A stretch of DNA of 64,000 nt from Rahnella aquatilis CIP 78.65 = ATCC 33071 (GTDB taxonomy: Bacteria; Pseudomonadota; Gammaproteobacteria; Enterobacterales; Enterobacteriaceae), in NCBI RefSeq assembly GCF_000241955.1, contig NC_016818.1, positions 124,001 through 188,000 of the forward strand. The letters run 5' to 3'. The notes under the pieces are model-generated. The model searched no databases, was not told the origin of the DNA, and saw only the letters and a list, made by a program, of their open reading frames with translations. This document shows, piece by piece, positions 60,507 through 64,000 of the stretch; the first letter of the stretch is position 1; every line of letters begins with the position of its first letter. A program made the position numbers and the translations under genes.

Positions 60507-62360
60507 ATGCTGTTTCGCCGTTTCGAGCGAATGATCGACATCTTCCGTGAGGCACCGGCCGCTGAGCCGCCGGATCAGGTTCTGCCTTTCTATCTTTATT
60601 ATCTGCGCCAGGTCTGGCCGAGTTTCGCCATTTTACTGGTGGTGGGGTTGATCGGCGCGCTGATTGAAGTCTCGCTGTTCAGCTATCTCAGCCAGATTAT
60701 CGACCTGACCAAAGACACACCGCCGGGCAGTTTTTTCACCGACCATCGGGGCGAGCTTTTATGGATGGCGGCGGTGGCGATGATCCTGCGGCCGGTGTTT
60801 ATCGGGCTGCATGATTTGCTGGTTCACCAGACCATCAGTCCCGGTATGACCAGCATGATCCGCTGGCAGAACCACAAATACGTCCTCAAACAGAGCCTGA
60901 ACTTTTTCCAGAGCGATTTCGCCGGACGTATTGCCCAGCGCATTATGCAGACCGGTAGCTCGCTGCGCGATTCTGCGGTGCAGGCGGTGGACGCCATCTG
61001 GCACGTGGTCATTTACGCCGCCAGTGCGCTGTTCCTGTTTGCCGAGGCGGACTGGCGGCTGATGATCCCGCTGATTATCTGGATTTTCGGCTACGGTATC
61101 TGTCTGCGCTATTTCGTGCCGCGCGTGAAACAACGCTCGGTGCAGTCATCGGAAGCGCGTTCAAAACTGATGGGCTGCATCGTCGACGGTTACACCAACA
61201 TCACGACGCTGAAGCTGTTTGCGCATACCGATCTCGAGCAGAAATATGCACGCGAAGCCATTACCGAACAGACCGAGAAAACCCAACTGGCCGGGCGTCT
61301 GGTCACCGGCATGGACGTGTCGGTCACCACGCTGAACGGATTGCTGATTGTCAGCACCACCGGTCTGGCCTTGTGGTTGTGGACACAGTCGCTGATAAGC
61401 GTCGGGGCTATCGCCCTGGCGACGGGTCTGGTTATTCGTATCGTGAATATGTCAGGTTGGATCATGTGGGTGGTGAACGGTATTTTCGAAAATATCGGCA
61501 TGGTGCAGGATGGCCTGCATACCATTGCGCGGCCGCTGACGGTCACGGATATCCCGCAGGCGAAAGCGCTGAAAGTGGATCAGGGGGCGATCCACTTTGA
61601 TCATATCGATTTTAACTACGGTAAAGAAAATCACGGTAAAGAGAATGGCGGCAGAGTGATCCCGAATCTGGATCTGGCGATCCGCCCCGGCGAGAAGATC
61701 GGCCTGATCGGGCCTTCCGGCGCAGGGAAATCCACGCTGGTAAATCTGCTGCTGCGCCTGTATGACATCGACGGTGGCCGCATTCTGATTGATCAGCAGA
61801 ATATCGCCGAGGTCACCCAGGAAAGCCTGCGCGCGCAAATTGGCATGATCACGCAGGACACCTCGCTGCTGCACCGTTCAATCCGCGATAACCTGCTGTA
61901 CGGCAGGCCGGGGGCGACAGAAGAGGAGTTGCAACTGGCCATCCGTCAGGCGCGTGCCGATGAATTTATTCCGCAGCTTTATGATTCCCTGGGCAGAACC
62001 GGTCTGGATGCGCATGTCGGTGAGCGTGGCGTCAAACTCTCCGGCGGCCAGCGTCAGCGTATTGCGATTGCCCGCGTGTTACTGAAAAACGCACCGGTTC
62101 TGATCATGGATGAAGCCACGTCGGCGCTGGATTCCGAAGTGGAAGCGGCGATTCAGGAAAGTCTGGAAACCCTGATGGGCGGCAAAACGGTGATTGCCAT
62201 TGCACACCGCTTATCGACGATTGCCAAAATGGACCGTCTTGTCGTGCTGGAAAAAGGCCAGATTGTCGAGACGGGCAATCATGCCGAACTGCTGGCGCAC
62301 GGCGGGCTTTATGCGCGCTTGTGGCAACACCAGACCGGCGGATTTGTCGGCATGGATTAA
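60507..62360 (+). CDS. ABC exporter, fused membrane and ATPase domains
   Basis: 617-residue half-transporter of the MsbA/MdlB-like multidrug type: six helices in the first 330 residues, then an ATPase with Walker A (GPSGAGKST), Q-loop, signature (LSGGQRQR) and Walker B (VLIMDEATSALD). A short lysine-rich duplication (YGKENHGKENGG) precedes the ATPase core. ATG 60507 has AAGGGG upstream; an in-frame ATG at 60462 lacks one. It lies 102 bp after the DHA2 exporter on the same strand and may be co-regulated by TetR. Substrate unknown; homodimer expected. Confidence 0.9.
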   Translation: MLFRRFERMIDIFREAPAAEPPDQVLPFYLYYLRQVWPSFAILLVVGLIGALIEVSLFSYLSQIIDLTKDTPPGSFFTDHRGELLWMAAVAMILRPVFIGLHDLLVHQTISPGMTSMIRWQNHKYVLKQSLNFFQSDFAGRIAQRIMQTGSSLRDSAVQAVDAIWHVVIYAASALFLFAEADWRLMIPLIIWIFGYGICLRYFVPRVKQRSVQSSEARSKLMGCIVDGYTNITTLKLFAHTDLEQKYAREAITEQTEKTQLAGRLVTGMDVSVTTLNGLLIVSTTGLALWLWTQSLISVGAIALATGLVIRIVNMSGWIMWVVNGIFENIGMVQDGLHTIARPLTVTDIPQAKALKVDQGAIHFDHIDFNYGKENHGKENGGRVIPNLDLAIRPGEKIGLIGPSGAGKSTLVNLLLRLYDIDGGRILIDQQNIAEVTQESLRAQIGMITQDTSLLHRSIRDNLLYGRPGATEEELQLAIRQARADEFIPQLYDSLGRTGLDAHVGERGVKLSGGQRQRIAIARVLLKNAPVLIMDEATSALDSEVEAAIQESLETLMGGKTVIAIAHRLSTIAKMDRLVVLEKGQIVETGNHAELLAHGGLYARLWQHQTGGFVGMD

Positions 62361-62369
62361 GGCCCGCAC

Positions 62370-63497
62370 TTAACAGACGTCGTGCCGGTAGGGCAGCACT
62401 TGGCGGGCTTCGTCCGCCCAGCGCTGCACGGCGGCACGTTCTTCCACCAGAAAATCTTCCACGGCGTCACGCAACCCCGGATGGCGTAAATAGTGCCAGG
62501 AGTCGGTGATCACCGGCTCAAAACCGCGCAGCAGTTTGTGTTCCCCTTGTGCTCCCGCATCGAAGCGCGCCAGCCCGCTGGCAATCGCGTATGCCATGCC
62601 CTGATAGAAACAGGTCTCAAAATGCAGCCGGTCGAATTCCGCCACGCATCCCCAGTAGCGGCCATAAAATGTATCCCCACTGATTAAGCTGAACGCCATC
62701 GCTACGTCGCGACCGTTAAGCTGTGCGAATACCACGCGGATCGCCTCCGGCATTCTTTCCGCCAGCAGGCTGAAGAAAGCGCGGGTCAGATACGGTGACT
62801 GACCGCGAATGTGATAGGTGTTGCTGTAGCAGGCATACACAAAATCCCATTGTGCTTCAGTCAACTGCGCGCCTTCCAGCCAGACAAAATCAATTCCCTG
62901 CGCGGCCACCTGTTCGCGCTCTTTGCGAAACTGTTTACGCTTGCGCGACGTCAGCGCGTCGAGGTAATCCTGAAAATCGCGATAACCCCGGTTTTGCCAG
63001 TGATATTGCAGGCCCTGCCGGTGCTGCCAGACGGCTTCATGACCCATCAGCCGGTTGGCGCGCTCGTCGGTAAAATTGATGTGCGCGCCGGTCAGGCCGT
63101 TCTCTTGCAGATAATCCGGCAATGCCTGCAACAGGCGGATCGCAGCAGACTCCTCGCCCAGCAGCCGCGCGCCGGTCACCGGGCTGAAGGGCACTGCACC
63201 CAGCCATTTCGGGTAATAGGCAATGCCTGAACGCTGACAGGCATCTGCCCAGCCCTGATCAAACACGTATTCACCATAAGAATGGCGTTTGCGATAGCCG
63301 GGAATGGCGGCGCGGATTTCCCCGTTTTCCTGCCAGAGAAGATGCTGCGGACGCCAGCCGGAATGCGGTCCCAGGCTGCCGCTGTCTTCCAGCGCGGATA
63401 AAAATGCATAGCTGAGGAAAGGCTGTTGCGCAGGCACCAGCGCATCCCACTGTGCGGCAGGACAATCGGCCAGACGGTTCAACGTGATAACAGGCAT
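62370..63497 (-). CDS. FemAB-like GNAT acyltransferase (COG3146)
   Basis: 375-residue protein of the COG3146/PF04339 family, related to FemAB peptidyl transferases with two GNAT folds. Family blocks: NPFLSYAFLSALEDSGS-like start (QQPFLSYAFLSALEDSGSLG), the SRKRKQFRKEREQV motif, FYGRYWGC and HFETCFYQGMAYAI, and HKLLRGFEP near the end. Possible link to cell-wall or amino-acyl transfer; function not settled. Convergent with the ABC gene, with nine bp between stops. Confidence 0.88.
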   Translation of the reverse strand: MPVITLNRLADCPAAQWDALVPAQQPFLSYAFLSALEDSGSLGPHSGWRPQHLLWQENGEIRAAIPGYRKRHSYGEYVFDQGWADACQRSGIAYYPKWLGAVPFSPVTGARLLGEESAAIRLLQALPDYLQENGLTGAHINFTDERANRLMGHEAVWQHRQGLQYHWQNRGYRDFQDYLDALTSRKRKQFRKEREQVAAQGIDFVWLEGAQLTEAQWDFVYACYSNTYHIRGQSPYLTRAFFSLLAERMPEAIRVVFAQLNGRDVAMAFSLISGDTFYGRYWGCVAEFDRLHFETCFYQGMAYAIASGLARFDAGAQGEHKLLRGFEPVITDSWHYLRHPGLRDAVEDFLVEERAAVQRWADEARQVLPYRHDVC

Positions 63498-63614
63498 GAA
63501 TTATTCTCGCGATGGCATTGAAGGAGAAAGCGGTTAAGTGTCGTTCAGGTGGGGAAATATTGTCGGCTGAAAGGTGCGGACGAAAATATAAATTCGTTTA
63601 ACCCGCTGATTTAT

Positions 63615-63646
63615 AAAACGGAACATTTTTGAAAATGTTCCGTTTT
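63615..63646 (-). terminator. Terminator of cynT
   Basis: A perfect 15-bp stem AAAACGGAACATTTT / AAAATGTTCCGTTTT with a 2-base spacer; the A/T ends give T runs in both directions. A second small inverted repeat (TGCCGGCA / ATGCCGGC) lies between it and the cynT stop. Confidence 0.8.
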
Positions 63647-63680
63647 AAATGCCGGCAATCTGACATGCCGGCGTTTCTAA

Positions 63681-64000
63681 TTAACTGGCTCTGACTTCAG
63701 GATTATCGGACAGCGAAATAAAGGCTCCGCTTTTTGCATCAAAGGCTTCGATACAACCTGATTCAATATCATAAACCCAGCCGTGCAGGGTAATTTCCCC
63801 TTTCGCCAGCGCGACCGCCACGCAAGGGTGTGTACGCAGGTTACTCAACTGGGCCACGACGTTCTGATGCACCATTCCGTTCACGCGGGCTTCCGGATTT
63901 TCGTGTTCGATGGATTCATTGATGGCTTTCGCGGCATCGGAATAACGCAGCCAGTGCGCGACTGCAGGCATGTGATCCAGACAGGTGCAGTTGGCAATCG
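63681..64000 (-). CDS. cynT: CynT-type beta-carbonic anhydrase (5' partial)
   Basis: Zinc enzyme interconverting CO2 and bicarbonate. Only the C-terminal 105 codons or so are in the window; the frame continues across the edge (IANCTCLDHMPAVAHWLRYS), so the ATG at 63971 is internal. The visible part matches E. coli CynT (DHMPAVSHWLRYADS, ENVIAQLANLQTHPSV, LHGWVYDIESG) better than Can. The zinc ligands lie outside the window. In E. coli CynT supplies bicarbonate for cyanase; whether cynS is adjacent cannot be seen. Confidence 0.92.
   Translation of the reverse strand, partial: IANCTCLDHMPAVAHWLRYSDAAKAINESIEHENPEARVNGMVHQNVVAQLSNLRTHPCVAVALAKGEITLHGWVYDIESGCIEAFDAKSGAFISLSDNPEVRAS

Noticed and set aside
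1..64000. CRISPR arrays, tRNA, rRNA and complete insertion sequences
   Set aside because: No regularly spaced repeats, cloverleaf sequences or transposase genes were seen; tandem DUF3304 copies are genes, not an array.

Overview
The window looks like a chromosomal segment of a motile enterobacterium, probably a Yersiniaceae/Rahnella-type relative. GC is moderate to high. Gene order in much of the window follows the E. coli dpp - bcs - pdeK - dctA - yhjJ - kdgK - pdeH - yhjG - yhjE - yhjD - yhjC region. The cellulose operon, however, is the bcsOQABCDZ arrangement (with bcsD and bcsO, no bcsE/F/G seen), and a Qnr-type pentapeptide gene is present. Genus is inferred from gene content only.

Layout. 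1-2800: end of the dipeptide importer operon (dppC partial, dppD, dppF, terminator). 2808-4010: a 'mobile mystery protein' A/B pair (Xre regulator + Fic protein) with three palindromic operator-like sites. 4020-15904: cellulose operon on the minus strand (bcsO-Q-A-B-C-D-Z), with a possible 29-codon coupled ORF between bcsB and bcsC. 16464-32935: a block rich in c-di-GMP functions (pdeK, pdeH, ycgR) mixed with dctA, yhjJ, kdgK, a tautomerase, yhjG, cdh, yhjE, yhjD, a LysR regulator and an SDR. Near-consensus FliA promoters precede pdeH and ycgR. With BcsA (PilZ) and BcsB, the locus therefore holds c-di-GMP receptors for cellulose and motility plus two phosphodiesterases. 33193-35654: cytochrome b561, secreted TPR protein, ECF sigma factor, anti-sigma factor.

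35958-48046: two mqo paralogues bracket an orphan type VI secretion island. It holds vgrG, a DUF4123 adaptor, two DUF2569-like membrane proteins, four tandem mosaic DUF3304 membrane-anchored proteins (candidate immunity proteins) and a DUF2235/Tle1-like effector whose nucleophile elbow reads GYDLG. A small minus-strand gene needing a -1 frameshift at A AAA AAG lies between the effector and the second mqo.

48060-53075: accessory genes. A 40-codon hydrophobic peptide gene sits behind a structured leader (type I toxin-like, possibly the RyfA/TimP family). A truncated copy lies on the other side of a cytX-type permease. Then come RhuM, a chromosomal Qnr, and a stand-alone relative of the OspC effector family with an acidic tail. 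53234-64000: dcp with a signal peptide, an Ada-type protein, a gene remnant, a YdeE-like exporter, a TetR - DHA2 exporter - ABC exporter cluster, a FemAB-like acyltransferase and the end of a CynT-type carbonic anhydrase.

No tRNA, rRNA, CRISPR array or complete insertion sequence was recognised. The most unusual items are the structured-leader peptide and its remnant, the OspC-like protein, the mosaic immunity array with a divergent Tle1-like effector, and the operator-controlled Fic/Xre pair.
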